Of a DNA stretch of 64,000 nt, positions 63,837 through 64,000 are shown one piece after another. The notes below the pieces were generated by a model. The model did not search any database. It was not told where the DNA came from and worked only from the letters and a program-made list of their open reading frames with translations. Origin of the DNA: Saccharopolyspora elongata. Its GTDB lineage: Bacteria > Actinomycetota > Actinomycetes > Mycobacteriales > Pseudonocardiaceae. The stretch lies in assembly GCF_004348985.1 (NCBI RefSeq), contig NZ_SMKW01000010.1, positions 1 through 64,000 of the forward strand, in the 5' to 3' direction. A program made the translations under genes and the position numbers. The stretch's first letter is position 1, and each line of letters opens with the position of its first letter.

Positions 63837-64000
63837 TTCGGCCCGCCGAGGTCGATGCCGTACCGCTGGATCATGGTTCGGTAGCTCTCCAGCGAGCCGG
63901 TCCACTCCTGCGCGACCTGCGCGCCGTCGACCTCGTGCGGGGTGAGCAGGTTGTCCTCGTTGAACTTCCGGTACCGCTCGGTGGCGAACGTCGTCCGGAA
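63833..64000 (-). CDS. tctC: Tripartite tricarboxylate transporter substrate-binding protein (C-terminal end)
   Basis: Only the last 55 residues fall in the window, ending YRTMIQRYGIDLGGPK. The pattern TERYRKFNEDNLLTPHEVDGAQVAQEWTGSLESY fits the C-terminal lobe of TctC/BugT periplasmic binding proteins, and the tctC-tctB-tctA gene order supports this. The rest lies beyond base 64000. Confidence 0.75.
   Translation of the reverse strand, partial: FRTTFATERYRKFNEDNLLTPHEVDGAQVAQEWTGSLESYRTMIQRYGIDLGGPK

Overview
The window is a 64 kb piece of a high-GC actinomycete chromosome. The gene content fits the Pseudonocardiales (Saccharopolyspora or Amycolatopsis type): MurT/GatD, a resuscitation-promoting factor with a LysM domain, F420-type oxidoreductases, DUF5703, actinobacterial TetR operators and GTG starts. 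The genus is an inference. I found no rRNA, tRNA, CRISPR array or complete insertion sequence. I see about 60 real genes, most of them intact.

Layout. 0-3.7 kb: the end of a beta-propeller protein, DUF5703, a lipoate ligase and an N-acyl-D-amino-acid deacylase, in DNA whose + strand is unusually C-rich whichever way the genes point. 3.7-9 kb: an alpha/beta hydrolase, an untracked 53-residue peptide gene, a threonine-synthase-like PLP enzyme, a GNAT, an LLM oxidoreductase and a TetR. 9-17 kb: an acyl-CoA dehydrogenase with its operator, DoxX, a YkvA-like protein, MurJ, the GatD/MurT pair that amidates lipid II, and a secreted Rpf with a riboswitch-like leader. 17-21.5 kb: a DNA-alkylation repair protein, then a PadR-ABC transporter operon with a clear PadR operator.

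21.6-35.2 kb: a selenium-dependent formate dehydrogenase. The catalytic subunit has an in-frame TGA (Sec187) followed by a textbook bacterial SECIS hairpin, and iron-sulfur and NrfD-type subunits follow. SelA and SelB lie about 5.5 kb away. Between them is a four-gene run: an EphD-like epoxide hydrolase/SDR fusion, a protein with the ligand set of a diiron oxygenase, its overlapping [2Fe-2S] reductase, and a PPOX-fold protein. This looks like an undescribed lipid or epoxide oxidation unit. 35.2-46.5 kb: Ku, a flavin amine oxidase, and the phenylacetate cluster (paaZABCDE diverging from paaIK-paaR). A deleted IS605/TnpB-type element sits exactly between paaB and paaC.

46.5-57.9 kb: a mixed region with an orphan phytoene synthase, small helical proteins, an intracellular-type subtilase, an SDR, a universal stress protein, an IclR and U32 divergent pair, a P450, an MFS exporter, a MarR and two untracked or short proteins. 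58-64 kb: a D-glucarate cluster (gudD, kdgD, tctABC). Its third enzyme, an aldehyde dehydrogenase, survives only as an internally deleted stub, and its LysR regulator carries two frameshifts.

Non-coding features of most interest are four copies of a gapped 26-base motif (ATTTCA-N6-ACTGA-N4-ATAGA) in the first 18 kb, twin long palindromes upstream of selA, and a 108-base nested inverted repeat near 61.7 kb.
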